Shown: positions 1-8,805 of the stretch, in pieces
How the letters are laid out: the number at the start of each line of letters is the position of its first letter
How positions within the stretch are numbered: position 1 is the first letter of the stretch
Program-made: the position numbers and the translations under genes
NCBI GenBank assembly: GCA_947177425.1
Contig: CAMWUN010000007.1
Coordinates: 23,647-87,646, forward strand
DNA: 64,000 bases
DNA from: an uncultured bacterium
Lineage (GTDB): Bacteria; Bacillota; Clostridia; Lachnospirales; Lachnospiraceae
Direction: 5' to 3'
Notes under the pieces: model-generated
What the model saw: the letters and a program-made list of their open reading frames with translations, nothing else
What the model was told of the DNA's origin: nothing
Database searches by the model: none

Positions 1-24
1 TCAAACCTTTGTCCATACGCAATA

Positions 25-627
25 TTATACTACAGTCTGGGTCACTGACGCCATTGTGTCAGCAACATCCACAATTTCCGGTCCCTGTGACGCGGCCGTA
101 GCATTCTCCGCCACTTCCTGGGGATCGTCATATTCTTTCTCCTCTTCGTCCCCCCACAGGCTGTCATACTTTTCCTTCTTCTGACGTCTGACCATTGCGC
201 CGATACTCTTTGCTGTCTGGTAAAGGTCGCTGTCAAATTCCATCAGTTTCTTCTCATCAGCGGCCGGAACAATTGCACCTTTCATAATACGGCGCGCAAC
301 TTCAAGAAGCTTTCCCATTTCAACCCCGTATTCCTTCGCCGCATCCGCCTGCTGTTCTGCCACCGTGGCATTCCAGTATGCACAATACTGATCCGCCAGC
401 TTACTTAGATACTCCTGATACTCTGACTGCTTTTCATCCAGTTTATCCAAAGTCAGTTCCAGAGTAGCGGCTTCTGACGCATATCTTTCTTTGTCATCCT
501 TTGAAACAGAAACCTCCATCCTTTTTCTGACATCCTGTAACTGCTTTGACACCGTCACCTTCTGATCCTGATACGCCTTCACCTGTGCCCTGTAAATTTG
601 TTGTGCTTCTCCGATTTTCAAACTCAT
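25..627 (-). CDS. Conserved coiled-coil protein of unknown function
   Basis: 200 residues. The first two-thirds is charged, Gln/Lys/Glu-rich helix typical of coiled coils (about residues 5-90), with a second helical block at about 95-150. The acidic tail (WGDEEEKEYDD, then a TAAS/VADT low-complexity end) is probably disordered. There is no signal peptide or membrane segment, so it is probably cytoplasmic. I chose the ATG at 627 over the overlapping GTG at 630 because AAGGA then lies 4 bases upstream rather than 1. It is transcribed away from the TIR/RyR cassette. I do not recognise a named family; similar unnamed proteins are common in Lachnospiraceae. Nothing ties it to the neighbouring cassette except position. 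Confidence 0.75.
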   Translation of the reverse strand: MSLKIGEAQQIYRAQVKAYQDQKVTVSKQLQDVRKRMEVSVSKDDKERYASEAATLELTLDKLDEKQSEYQEYLSKLADQYCAYWNATVAEQQADAAKEYGVEMGKLLEVARRIMKGAIVPAADEKKLMEFDSDLYQTAKSIGAMVRRQKKEKYDSLWGDEEEKEYDDPQEVAENATAASQGPEIVDVADTMASVTQTVV

Positions 628-763
628 CACATCCTTGTATTATTTTTACACATCCCTGTGCCTGTTTCTGTACTTATATTTATTATCGTCCTTTTTCCCG
701 GAAAAGTAATAACCCGGCGGGACATTTTGAAAATTGATTTCCGAAGATATCTCCTGAAAAAGC

Positions 764-792
764 TTGTCCACTGCCAGTATACATGCTATCCT
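764..792 (+). promoter_or_regulatory. Candidate promoter of the RyR/TIR cassette
   Basis: A TTGTCC (764-769) and TATCCT (787-792) pair with a 17-base spacer sits 40 bases before the ATG at 833. It is the only reasonable sigma-A-like pair seen in the 205-base divergent gap. Both boxes deviate from consensus. Confidence 0.35.
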
Positions 793-832
793 AAATATAA
801 GTTACTGTCAAAAGATAAAAAGGGGGATTTTT

Positions 833-2776
833 ATGACTGGATTTATTATTCCTTTCACCACATGGCTGGCCGGAATCATTGCCGTGCTTCTTTTTCTTTA
901 TTTCATGTCAAGGCATAACCTGTGGATACGGAAATATGGCCTGACTCTGTTTCTTGCTTTCTGGTTTCTGGGTTTTACCATTTATTTTGTGGGATATTTC
1001 TTCGGTATAGAGACAGGCGGGAACCGGCTGTTTCATGCTGTTTCCAGCCTTTTTTCCGCTATTTTCAGTTCGGGGCGGATCGTCGCCATGGAACTGGATT
1101 TAAAGGAAACCGGAACCTTTGCGGACTATGAGCTTTATCAGGCCATTTGTATCACAGTCATATTCTCCGCCATGCTCCTTTTGGCCGCTACCGTTCTGGC
1201 TAATATAGGCGGCGGCGTAATTGGACGTGTCCGTCTGGTTTTCCTTAAAACTATCGGCACCCGTCAAAACATTTACCTGCTTTACGGTCTGCGCCGGGAG
1301 ACTGTCTACCTTGCCGGAGATATCCACCGCCGCAATCCCAAGGCCACCATCCTCCTTCTTCATGACCGCAGCGAAAATCCTTCTGCAGAAGACGGGAACC
1401 GGAAAATCCTTGAAAATGATTTGTTCCAGTACGGCGCCGCTAAAGTTTCTTTTACCTCTGAAAAGCCGCTTCTTTTTCTGATACGCATTGCCCGGAAATG
1501 CAGGAAACAGACTTTCCTGATTCTTATGGATACGGTCTGCCAGAAGAACACAGCGTTCCTTGAGAAGCTTAACCTGCCCTCCATAAATAAATCTGTGCCC
1601 GGCCTGCACCTTTACGTTTTATATGAAAAAGAAATCAATGAATGTATTGCGCAGGAAGATACTCTTCTGGAATGGGACATCCATTGGATATCCCCCGGCG
1701 AGCTTGCTGCCCGTCAGGCTTTGATGACTCCTGCCTTTCTTGATATCTGTCCTGCCAGGGAGTGTTCCTTTGGCCGCGTCAGCCGGAATCTGTCTCTGGC
1801 AGTCGTGGGATATTCCGAAACGGCGGAAGAGTTATGCCGCTATTTATCCTCCTGTGTACAGACAGCCGGGATGACCGTAAGCCTCCTTTTATTTGACAGG
1901 GAAATCGGGCAGAAGACGGCGTATTTCCGGTTCAGCAATCCGGAATTATACAAAGCCATCTCTCTTAATCTCTCCGGTATTGAACCCGGCACCGTTGAAT
2001 TTTATGAGTTTTTTTCCCAAAAAGAGAACTGCCCTGACGGCATTTTTTTCGCAGGTGAAAATGAAAACCAGAACATCTTATATGCTTTCCGCCTGCAAAA
2101 GCTTCTGCACTGCCACAAAGACAGGCAGATTCCAATCTTTGTCCAGAAAACAAGCAGTCATGAACACCAGCGGGCCTTTGAACTTTCAAATCTCCAAAGC
2201 TTCGGATGCATGGAACAGATATACAGCTATGATGTGCTGATTAACGAAGAGCTGGACGCAATTGCCAAGGCTGTCCACTGGCATTACCAGACATATAATA
2301 AAACAGGAAAAGACATGGAACTGGCCTGGCGGCAGGCAAGCCTTTACGAGCAGATGTCCAGCCGGGCTCTTGCCATACATATTCCATGGAAACTGAAATG
2401 CGCCGGGTTCGAAAAAGCCCCCGGCTCCTTTGACGATGCCTACGAACGGGAACTTGCAGACAATCCCGCCCTGATGGAAAACCTCTCTATCGGCGAACAT
2501 CTGCGCTGGAATGCCTTTCTGTTTGCCAGCGGATGGAAAACTGTCTCTCCCGGCGCCCTTCCCGCCGGAGCGCGGAAGGATGCCTGTAAAAAACTCCATG
2601 TCTGTCTGGTGTCCTGGGAGGAACTGAAGGCTGTTGAGGAATATTACCAATATGACTTTCAGGAGTTGGACAAACACTTTGTAAAAGCGCTGGCACAAAT
2701 TCTGCAAAATGCCGGATATTCCATCAAACGCTGTCAGGAGCCGCAAGCCGGCTTACCGAATCAAAAGATAAAATAA
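833..2776 (+). CDS. Multi-pass membrane protein with NAD-fold-like cytoplasmic region and C-terminal RyR-like domain
   Basis: 647 residues from the ATG at 833 (AGGGGG six bases upstream); the frame is open to 764 but lacks a ribosome site there. Hydrophobic segments at about 4-24, 38-58 and 105-126 flank a short hydrophobic hairpin near 68-80, so a channel-like fold is possible, though no TxGYG filter is visible. A long soluble part follows, with alternating strand/helix blocks resembling TrkA/RCK nucleotide-binding modules. Residues about 548-610 carry the pattern EHLRWNAF...GW...KLHVCLVSWEEL, which matches the bacterial RyR (ryanodine receptor repeat) family. The gene ends 37 bases before the TIR gene on the same strand, so the two are probably co-expressed. 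The domain calls are by eye; the RCK-like part is the weakest. Confidence 0.7.
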   Translation: MTGFIIPFTTWLAGIIAVLLFLYFMSRHNLWIRKYGLTLFLAFWFLGFTIYFVGYFFGIETGGNRLFHAVSSLFSAIFSSGRIVAMELDLKETGTFADYELYQAICITVIFSAMLLLAATVLANIGGGVIGRVRLVFLKTIGTRQNIYLLYGLRRETVYLAGDIHRRNPKATILLLHDRSENPSAEDGNRKILENDLFQYGAAKVSFTSEKPLLFLIRIARKCRKQTFLILMDTVCQKNTAFLEKLNLPSINKSVPGLHLYVLYEKEINECIAQEDTLLEWDIHWISPGELAARQALMTPAFLDICPARECSFGRVSRNLSLAVVGYSETAEELCRYLSSCVQTAGMTVSLLLFDREIGQKTAYFRFSNPELYKAISLNLSGIEPGTVEFYEFFSQKENCPDGIFFAGENENQNILYAFRLQKLLHCHKDRQIPIFVQKTSSHEHQRAFELSNLQSFGCMEQIYSYDVLINEELDAIAKAVHWHYQTYNKTGKDMELAWRQASLYEQMSSRALAIHIPWKLKCAGFEKAPGSFDDAYERELADNPALMENLSIGEHLRWNAFLFASGWKTVSPGALPAGARKDACKKLHVCLVSWEELKAVEEYYQYDFQELDKHFVKALAQILQNAGYSIKRCQEPQAGLPNQKIK

Positions 2777-2813
2777 ATCTATCCACCGCGGATAAAGAAA
2801 AGGGGAAATGTAA

Positions 2814-5800
2814 ATGGGGAAATACGAAAATGATCACAGGGAAAATGGACAGGATTATCTTTACGACGCGTTTATTTCATACCGCCATATGCCTCTTGAC
2901 AAGGCTGTAGCGGAACGGCTTCAGATACTATTGGAGAATTTCCGGCTGCAGAAGCATACAAAAAGGCTCCGCATTTTCCGGGATCAGAGTGAACTCACCA
3001 CCAGCAACGACTTAGGCAGCGAAATCCGCAAAGCGTTGCTGCGCTCCCGGTATCTGATTGTTGTATGTTCGGAACACACCAGGGAATCCGCTTGGTGCAT
3101 GGAGGAAATCCGGCTCTTTAAGGAAGCGCACAAGGGAAGCACCCGGCGTATTCTCACCTTAATCATATCAGGGGAGCCGTCACAGGTGCTGCCAGATTCC
3201 CTGCGCTGGGAAGAGCGCCCCGTATCTCCTGACGGGGGACGCACCATCCTGCAAAGGGAAGCCCTTGAGCCTCTCAGCGCCGACGTTCGTGCCAGTACAC
3301 GCCGCAAAAGCCTGCGCAGGCTTAAAGTGGAATTCCTGCGGATAGCTGCGCCTATTCTGGAATGTGGGTTTGACGAACTTTTTCAGCGGCGCCAGCGCAG
3401 GCGGCGCAAAAATGCAATTATCCTGTTTGCAGGCTCCCTGACGCTGCTTGCCTGCATCCTGATTGTGGTGTCAGCTTTCGCATACCGCACAAAAATATCG
3501 GAAGCCAACTACCGGAATATCCTTGTGGATAATTATGCCAGAGAAGGCAACCGTTATGCAAATGCCGGAAAGCCCCAGGAAGCGCTGCTGTACTATACCC
3601 AGGCGCTTGCCCTGAATTCCGGGAAAACTTCCGCCGCTTCCGGCGCCGCTTTGCTGCTACAGGAATATCTCTGGCCTGTGTTAACAGAAAACACGCCAGA
3701 TGCAGGGGAAATATACGCCTTTCCAACAGATAAGCCCGCAATTGATTGCAATACCCTTCCTTACCTTGATGAAACCAGTAAAGGCTGTACCACGGATTCC
3801 CTTTTTTCGGACTATGGCCCCTGCGCCCTTGCTCTGGGGGAGGATAAAATCATAGCCGCCCACAACGGTCTTGTCCATGTGTACACCCTTGATGCACAGG
3901 GTACAGCGACGGAAACAGCCCGGGCTGATTTGGCGGAAGCTTTCCCTGTGGACGCCGCCCAGAACGGCATCTCGAAGACAAACAATATCCGCCTTTCCCA
4001 TGACGGCTCTCTGGCGCTTATAAGCAGTTATTCTCTTGCCGCCCTGTATGACACAAAAACCCTTACCTTAAAAGCTGCAGTGCCAAGGTATCTTGACGGC
4101 CTGACAGGTATGGACATCAGTACCGATAATGAATATTTTGTTCTTTCCTATGGAAATCCATACCGGATTAATCTTCTGAATCCCGGCGGATGCTTTGAAG
4201 TGTATTCCTGTGACGGAGAGCTTTGCTTTGCATCCCCCAAAAATGAAAAAGACGCTCTAATGGGCACGGTATTTCATCCCACCGACCATGAACGGCTTCT
4301 GGTCTGGGGAGCCGACTTTGTCCAGCTATGGGACTGGCAGGAAGGCAGGGAACTTATGGCGCCCATCCGGCAGCATGATATTTCCTCCGCTTCCTTTACC
4401 GATGGCGGCTTTCTGTCCGTCACTGACCAAAGCCAGAATGCATCGGTTTATGTACTGACAGAATTTCTTCCCCCTGCTGTAGTATTAGGGGATAGCGAGG
4501 GAGTTCTGCCCTATATCCAAAAATATAATATGGATGTCCAGAGCCCGGATGGAATGGCCTTAACGGTAAGCGCTGACGCACTTTCCTTAACTGGCAGAGC
4601 CGGAAATATTCTTGATACCGTCAGTCTGCCCGCCACTGGACAGCGTGTGGCCCTCTCCAAAGACTGCCAGACTGCTTATTTATATAATGAAAATAGTCCG
4701 GCCCTTATGACCGTCCCTGTAGATTTTGAATCCGGGAAGCTGGGGGCAGTACATCAACTGGATACCGGAACGGAAGCATCCCTGGGCATCTGGTTCGGGG
4801 AAGGCTGGCTTGCCTGTGAAACTGCCTCCAGAAATCTTCTCCTGTTTGACAGGGATGGTGGGCAATACTGTAAAATCCTGCCCCAGCACAACGGGAATAT
4901 CGTGTCCATACTGGTGGATTCTCATATGCGGTACGTTGTCTGTATTCTGGAAAGCACCACCGGGAATTCAAACGATTTTCATTTCGGGAAAACCGGAATT
5001 ATTGAAATTTGGGACGCCTCCTCCCAACTGCTGCTCTCCTCCTTCCAGAAGGACGGAAAAGAAATAGACCAAGCTCTGATAACTGAAAATGGAACTTTAA
5101 TCTGGAGCGTAAATGGAGAAACATATACCCGGCAGCTTTCTGTTCCTGTTCCGGATGGGGAAACCGTACAGTTTATGCAGGGACTGTGTTGTCTTTCCCT
5201 GAATTCCAGTCAGGATTTTGTCATGAAAAGCCCATCCGTATCAGATTTGCAGATGAATAGCTGGGCTGTTCTTGAAAGGAATACTCCAAAAGCGCCAGCT
5301 TTCTTCCAGCCGTCAGCAGAAGCTGTCCGGCCATCAGAGAAGGAAAATGCATCCATTCCAGAACAGAGTTTAATTTATTTTGTGGAGGAATTGTACTCTG
5401 CACAAAACAGTGGGGATACTCTGTGGTTTGAACAGTGTGACAATTTATGGAAGCGCCTTTTAAAAGGGGAACTGAACTATACTGCCCCGGAGCTTGATAC
5501 TTTTTATCTGGTTTATACCAACCCTGTCCTCTATACCGGAGCCACGGAAAAAATTATTTTCGGACTAGAGACTTACATCAGTTTAATTCAAAGCCTGGTG
5601 GAGGAAAGTGCTGTCTGCCATGAGACTGTCCTTTCTGAATTTCATATCCGGCTTTTGGAAACCCTTGCCGCAACACAGGAATATGACGAAATCATTATGC
5701 AGGCTTTTCATGACATCAGTCTCCTGAACGCTGACATTGGAGCCGGAAGGCCCGCCAGCGCAGAAAGCGGTGCCGATGCCCTCCTGGCACAGGCAGATGC

Positions 5801-6392
5801 TGCTGACTGCGCTTATCTGGCGGAGTATCTGGAAGCATGGTCGGAAAGTCTGAAAGGAAACGGCCTTAACGCCATGTCCGCCCTTACCGGATACTGTACC
5901 GCCAACAGTGATGTTCTTCCCTTTTTAGGTTCGGAACCTGCTGCCCTGTCCAGCCTGTATAGAAGGGATTCCCAGACAGCCGCCGATTCCATCAATAGTT
6001 TTATTACTGGCAGTATGCATATGTTTACCGATGCAGATATTTCTCTGCAGGAAGACCAGCTTACAACCTGGCTTTTTTCCAGCGAATTGCTGGTCTGGCG
6101 GGGAGAAATTGATGCCTCCGTTTTTGATGAATACCTCCGCAGAATTGATGCTGATTTTGGCATTAAGATCCAGGAAACAACACCTCAGGCCCAGCATGCA
6201 GGTCTGCTGCCCGGCGACCTTGTCATCGGAGTGGACGGCTGGCGCATCGCGGGAATCCAGCACTACAGCCGCTTACGGAACAGCGAAAAGACACAGGACT
6301 TTGAAATCCTGCGCAAAGGTGAAAGACTTACGCTGACCATTTCCGGGCCTGCGGAATTTACCGGAAAGATGGTGACAAACTTCCACATTTAA
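2814..6392 (+). CDS. TIR domain / transmembrane / propeller-like / PDZ protein
   Basis: 1192 residues, start supported by AAGGGGAAA upstream. Residues 15-130 are a TIR domain: YDAFISYRH (17-25), a RIFRDQSEL BB-loop-like segment (53-61), and SAWCMEEI (92-99). In that last motif E98 lies four residues after W94, the position of the catalytic Glu of NAD-cleaving TIRs such as SARM1. A basic stretch (RRQRRRRK, 192-199) precedes one membrane helix (200-224), which predicts TIR inside and the rest outside. A TPR-like segment follows (about 235-275), then a long region with WD/propeller-like strands (LLVWGADFVQLWDW, IIEIWDASSQ). The C-terminus is a PDZ domain (about 1112-1180, GLLPGDLVIGVDGWRI). It is partnered with the RyR-domain membrane protein just upstream. 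Function is unknown; NADase activity is inferred from the motif only. Confidence 0.85.
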   Translation: MGKYENDHRENGQDYLYDAFISYRHMPLDKAVAERLQILLENFRLQKHTKRLRIFRDQSELTTSNDLGSEIRKALLRSRYLIVVCSEHTRESAWCMEEIRLFKEAHKGSTRRILTLIISGEPSQVLPDSLRWEERPVSPDGGRTILQREALEPLSADVRASTRRKSLRRLKVEFLRIAAPILECGFDELFQRRQRRRRKNAIILFAGSLTLLACILIVVSAFAYRTKISEANYRNILVDNYAREGNRYANAGKPQEALLYYTQALALNSGKTSAASGAALLLQEYLWPVLTENTPDAGEIYAFPTDKPAIDCNTLPYLDETSKGCTTDSLFSDYGPCALALGEDKIIAAHNGLVHVYTLDAQGTATETARADLAEAFPVDAAQNGISKTNNIRLSHDGSLALISSYSLAALYDTKTLTLKAAVPRYLDGLTGMDISTDNEYFVLSYGNPYRINLLNPGGCFEVYSCDGELCFASPKNEKDALMGTVFHPTDHERLLVWGADFVQLWDWQEGRELMAPIRQHDISSASFTDGGFLSVTDQSQNASVYVLTEFLPPAVVLGDSEGVLPYIQKYNMDVQSPDGMALTVSADALSLTGRAGNILDTVSLPATGQRVALSKDCQTAYLYNENSPALMTVPVDFESGKLGAVHQLDTGTEASLGIWFGEGWLACETASRNLLLFDRDGGQYCKILPQHNGNIVSILVDSHMRYVVCILESTTGNSNDFHFGKTGIIEIWDASSQLLLSSFQKDGKEIDQALITENGTLIWSVNGETYTRQLSVPVPDGETVQFMQGLCCLSLNSSQDFVMKSPSVSDLQMNSWAVLERNTPKAPAFFQPSAEAVRPSEKENASIPEQSLIYFVEELYSAQNSGDTLWFEQCDNLWKRLLKGELNYTAPELDTFYLVYTNPVLYTGATEKIIFGLETYISLIQSLVEESAVCHETVLSEFHIRLLETLAATQEYDEIIMQAFHDISLLNADIGAGRPASAESGADALLAQADAADCAYLAEYLEAWSESLKGNGLNAMSALTGYCTANSDVLPFLGSEPAALSSLYRRDSQTAADSINSFITGSMHMFTDADISLQEDQLTTWLFSSELLVWRGEIDASVFDEYLRRIDADFGIKIQETTPQAQHAGLLPGDLVIGVDGWRIAGIQHYSRLRNSEKTQDFEILRKGERLTLTISGPAEFTGKMVTNFHI

Positions 6393-6405
6393 AATAACAG
6401 CCCCG

Positions 6406-6933
6406 TCAGGACAGTGTTTCCTTTAAGGAATCTATCCACTTTTCAATTGCCTGTGCCAGTATAAGCTGCTGGTGCAGGACTGCCTTTCCTGTTTCCGGTA
6501 TCTCCGTCAGATTCTTCTTTAGCTCCATCTCCTTTTCCAAATATGCCTTTAAGGTTCTGACATTACTTTCAATACCTGAAAGGCATATTTTCTGCTGCTG
6601 TGGGGGCAGGCTGGGCAAATTAACAATAACAGAATTGAAATCAAGAAATATATGAACCGGGCTGGCTGAAATCTCCATCATAAGCTTTTCAAATTCCATA
6701 TTTCCTTCCTCTGTCAGCGTATACACTGCCTTTTCCGGCATCTTTCCTTCTCTGACAGTACTTCCTTTAATATATCCTTTCCCTTCCAGTTGCAGTACTT
6801 TTTTGTAGATGGAAGGGGTGCTGATTTTAACCCATTTGGATATATTCCTATACTCTACCAGCTTTTGAATGTCATAGGCGCTAAGCGCTTCCTGTTTCAA
6901 CATTCCCAACACTATCAAATCAATCGTTGCCAT
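6406..6933 (-). CDS. PadR family transcriptional regulator
   Basis: 175 residues. The N-terminal winged helix (about 1-85) has the PadR signature: MATIDLIVLGMLKQEALSAY, then TPSIYKKVLQLEGKGYI, and TLTEEG in the wing. The C-terminal helical half (about 90-175) is a Vir_act_alpha_C-type dimerisation arm. I chose the second ATG (6933), nine bases after GGAGG, because homologues begin MATIDLIVLG; the ATG at 6939 lies only three bases from it. PadR proteins usually repress a membrane protein or efflux operon. No such target is adjacent: the next gene downstream is the convergent TIR gene, and upstream lies a degraded region. Its target is therefore unclear. Confidence 0.9.
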   Translation of the reverse strand: MATIDLIVLGMLKQEALSAYDIQKLVEYRNISKWVKISTPSIYKKVLQLEGKGYIKGSTVREGKMPEKAVYTLTEEGNMEFEKLMMEISASPVHIFLDFNSVIVNLPSLPPQQQKICLSGIESNVRTLKAYLEKEMELKKNLTEIPETGKAVLHQQLILAQAIEKWIDSLKETLS

Positions 6934-7018
6934 AATCATAATCCTCCGTACCCGAACGCTGTCTGCACAGACAAAGGCGCTGTTTTCCTGCGGTTGATAT
7001 GTCAGCCAAACATCCTGT

Positions 7019-7313
7019 TCAATGCACTAACTTTTTTGCCTTGTGATATTCTTCCTCTGTTGTGCCAATCCCTTCACAGGCTCTGGACAAATCCACATGA
7101 AATCTTAACATAACTGATTCCACGCTTTTTACCAGCATTTCGGCCTTTCCTTCGTTTCTCTCTTCACCTCATTCCGAAGTTCGCCCTTGTGTCCAATTCC
7201 TGCAAGTCCTTTCCCTTCACGAACGGCACGCCGTCACAGCCAATGCTGTTTATGATATCCGCATAGCGTTCATTGTCAGAAAAGAAAGTTACGCTTACAA
7301 AATCCTTTTCCAT
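7019..7313 (-). pseudogene. Relic of an Rpn/PD-(D/E)XK nuclease-family transposase-like gene
   Basis: Two pieces of one gene are readable in different frames. The N-terminal piece (ATG at 7313, stop at 7164, 49 codons) reads MEKDFVSVTFFSDNERYAD... KGKDLQELDT, the usual opening of the Rpn/transposase-like nuclease family. The other piece, ending in the stop at 7019, reads EMLVKSVESVMLRF..., CEGIGTTEEEYHKAKKL, the usual end of the same family. Intact members are about 300 residues; here about 95 remain, so the catalytic middle has been deleted. A ribosome site (GGAAGAAG) survives before the ATG. The frames were translated by hand. Confidence 0.75.
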
Positions 7314-7332
7314 CTTCTTCCTCCTGTACCTG

Positions 7333-7367
7333 GGCAGGAGTCTTCAAAAAACCTCCTGCCTTTTTAA
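7333..7367 (+). terminator. Orphan hairpin with T-run
   Basis: GGCAGGAG (7333-7340) pairs with CTCCTGCC (7353-7360) and is followed by TTTTTAA. It has the form of a plus-strand rho-independent terminator, but no plus-strand gene precedes it, so it is probably left over from lost DNA. Confidence 0.4.
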
Positions 7368-7616
7368 TAAGTTAACCGGGTAATAAAGCATAGATTTCTT
7401 GAAGTTTTCTGATGCCTGTCCATCTCTGGATTCCGATCCGTCCTGACCAAGTGCCGCTGGCACTCAGAACCGTTACCTGTGGAAGCCAATGGCAGGCGTA
7501 AGAAGGCTGACAGCCTGATAAATAGAAAATACCGTATGCTTGAAAATGATATTATCATAATTCCATTCAAAAAGCAAGCGCATGTTATTGGCCACCATGG
7601 GAATCAATTTTCAAAC

Positions 7617-7652
7617 GTTGCTATTCACGGTCTAAAGACCGCTCATAGCAAC
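7617..7652. repeat. 36-bp palindromic mini-element with 9-bp flanking duplication
   Basis: Outer arms GTTGCTAT (7617-7624) and ATAGCAAC (7645-7652) and inner arms GGTCT/AGACC make a nested palindrome. TTTTCAAAC is repeated exactly on both sides (7608-7616 and 7653-7661), as expected of a target-site duplication. The same 36 bases, with two differences, form the left end of the larger element at 46562-46684. Confidence 0.7.
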
Positions 7653-7723
7653 TTTTCAAACAGCCTGCCATTTTATGTGCTAAAATAAATATAGAACCTA
7701 ACTTATGACAAGGAGTCTGGCAT

Positions 7724-8638
7724 ATGGAAAATGCATTTGTACTGGAATTATCGGAATCTAAATTTAAGGATTTATTTGTCTGCTTCTGCGGTTACTCCCA
7801 GTGCCGGCCCCTTCATGGATTCGGCCCGGCGGTAAGACCCAACTATATTATTCACTATATCATAGATGGAAAAGGCTTTTACCAGACGGAAAACTGTAAA
7901 TACCATATGGGCGCCGGGGAAGGCTTCCTGATTGAACCGGATGTAATGACCTACTATCAGGCTGACCGTGACGACCCCTGGAGTTATTTGTGGATTGGCT
8001 TTTCAGGAAGGCATGCAAAAGAATATCTGGAAGATTTGGGGTTAAACAGCCGTCATCCTACTTTCCGCTCTGAACAGGGAAAAGAACTGCGGAAACTGGT
8101 TCTGCAGATGCTGAAATGCTCTGATGGTTCCATTACCAGCCAATATCAGCTGCAAAGCCTGCTATATGCCTTTTTTGCTGCCTTGTCCAAAGATACACAG
8201 CATGGGAGCGAACCTCCGCAGTCCCGTGAAAATTTTTATATAGAACGCGCCATAGGCTATATCCGGAATAATTATTCCTCGGAAATAAAAGTGACTGACA
8301 TTGCCGACTACTTATGTGTAAACCGCAGTTACCTGTATAAACTTTTTCAAAGCAGCCTCCAGATGTCCCCCCAGGAATTTCTGACCCGTTTCCGGATTTC
8401 CCGGGCAAAGGAACTTCTGTCAACTACCCGGCTGTCCATCGAACATGTGGCCTCATCCTGCGGATACCAGAATGCCCTTGTTTTTTCAAAGGCATTTAAA
8501 AGAACGACCGGATGCATCCCCACCCTGTATCGCACAGAGCACTTCCAGACCACCAGAAAGAATCTGGAAGACAACAAAGAGTTTATTGAAGAACTGATGA
8601 AAGAGGAATCTCTCTGGAAATTACACCAGCGCAGATGA
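7724..8638 (+). CDS. AraC family regulator of the alpha-galactoside locus
   Basis: 304 residues, start fixed by AAGGAG eight bases upstream. The N-terminal half is a cupin sugar-sensing domain (RPNYIIHYIIDGKG, GAGEGFLIEPDVMTYYQAD, WSYLWIGFSG), the arrangement of MsmR/RafR-type activators. The C-terminal half (about 185-285) is the double helix-turn-helix (IADYLCVNRSYLYKLFQ, IEHVASSCGYQNALVFSKAFK). It lies immediately upstream of, and in line with, the symporter and alpha-galactosidase genes. It therefore very likely activates them in response to melibiose or raffinose-type sugars; that ligand is inferred from context. Confidence 0.92.
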   Translation: MENAFVLELSESKFKDLFVCFCGYSQCRPLHGFGPAVRPNYIIHYIIDGKGFYQTENCKYHMGAGEGFLIEPDVMTYYQADRDDPWSYLWIGFSGRHAKEYLEDLGLNSRHPTFRSEQGKELRKLVLQMLKCSDGSITSQYQLQSLLYAFFAALSKDTQHGSEPPQSRENFYIERAIGYIRNNYSSEIKVTDIADYLCVNRSYLYKLFQSSLQMSPQEFLTRFRISRAKELLSTTRLSIEHVASSCGYQNALVFSKAFKRTTGCIPTLYRTEHFQTTRKNLEDNKEFIEELMKEESLWKLHQRR

Positions 8639-8699
8639 CTTAATGTTGAAAATATACCAGAAGGAAACATTTTGACTGCCGCCTGCAACAAAAGTGTCT

Positions 8700-8728
8700 A
8701 CCGTCCCCACAGGGCAAATAGATATAAT
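8700..8728 (+). promoter_or_regulatory. Candidate activator-dependent promoter of the symporter operon
   Basis: A perfect TATAAT (8723-8728) lies 77 bases before the symporter ATG, with no recognisable -35 box 17 bases upstream. That fits activation by the adjacent AraC protein but is weak evidence alone. Confidence 0.35.
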
Positions 8729-8805
8729 AAAGACATGTTAAGAGACATGCGCGCATCCGTCTCACTGAATATTCACAATAAATACAAATATTGGAGGAGA
8801 TTTTG

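Noticed and set aside
2186..2746. 186-codon minus-strand frame inside the RyR-domain gene
   Set aside because: Antisense shadow of a gene whose own frame shows a recognisable domain; the composition looks like a reverse-complement artefact.
2814..6392. Thoeris defence system
   Set aside because: A TIR domain is present but no ThsA-like SIR2/SLOG or Macro effector is nearby, and the TIR protein's membrane and PDZ regions do not fit ThsB.
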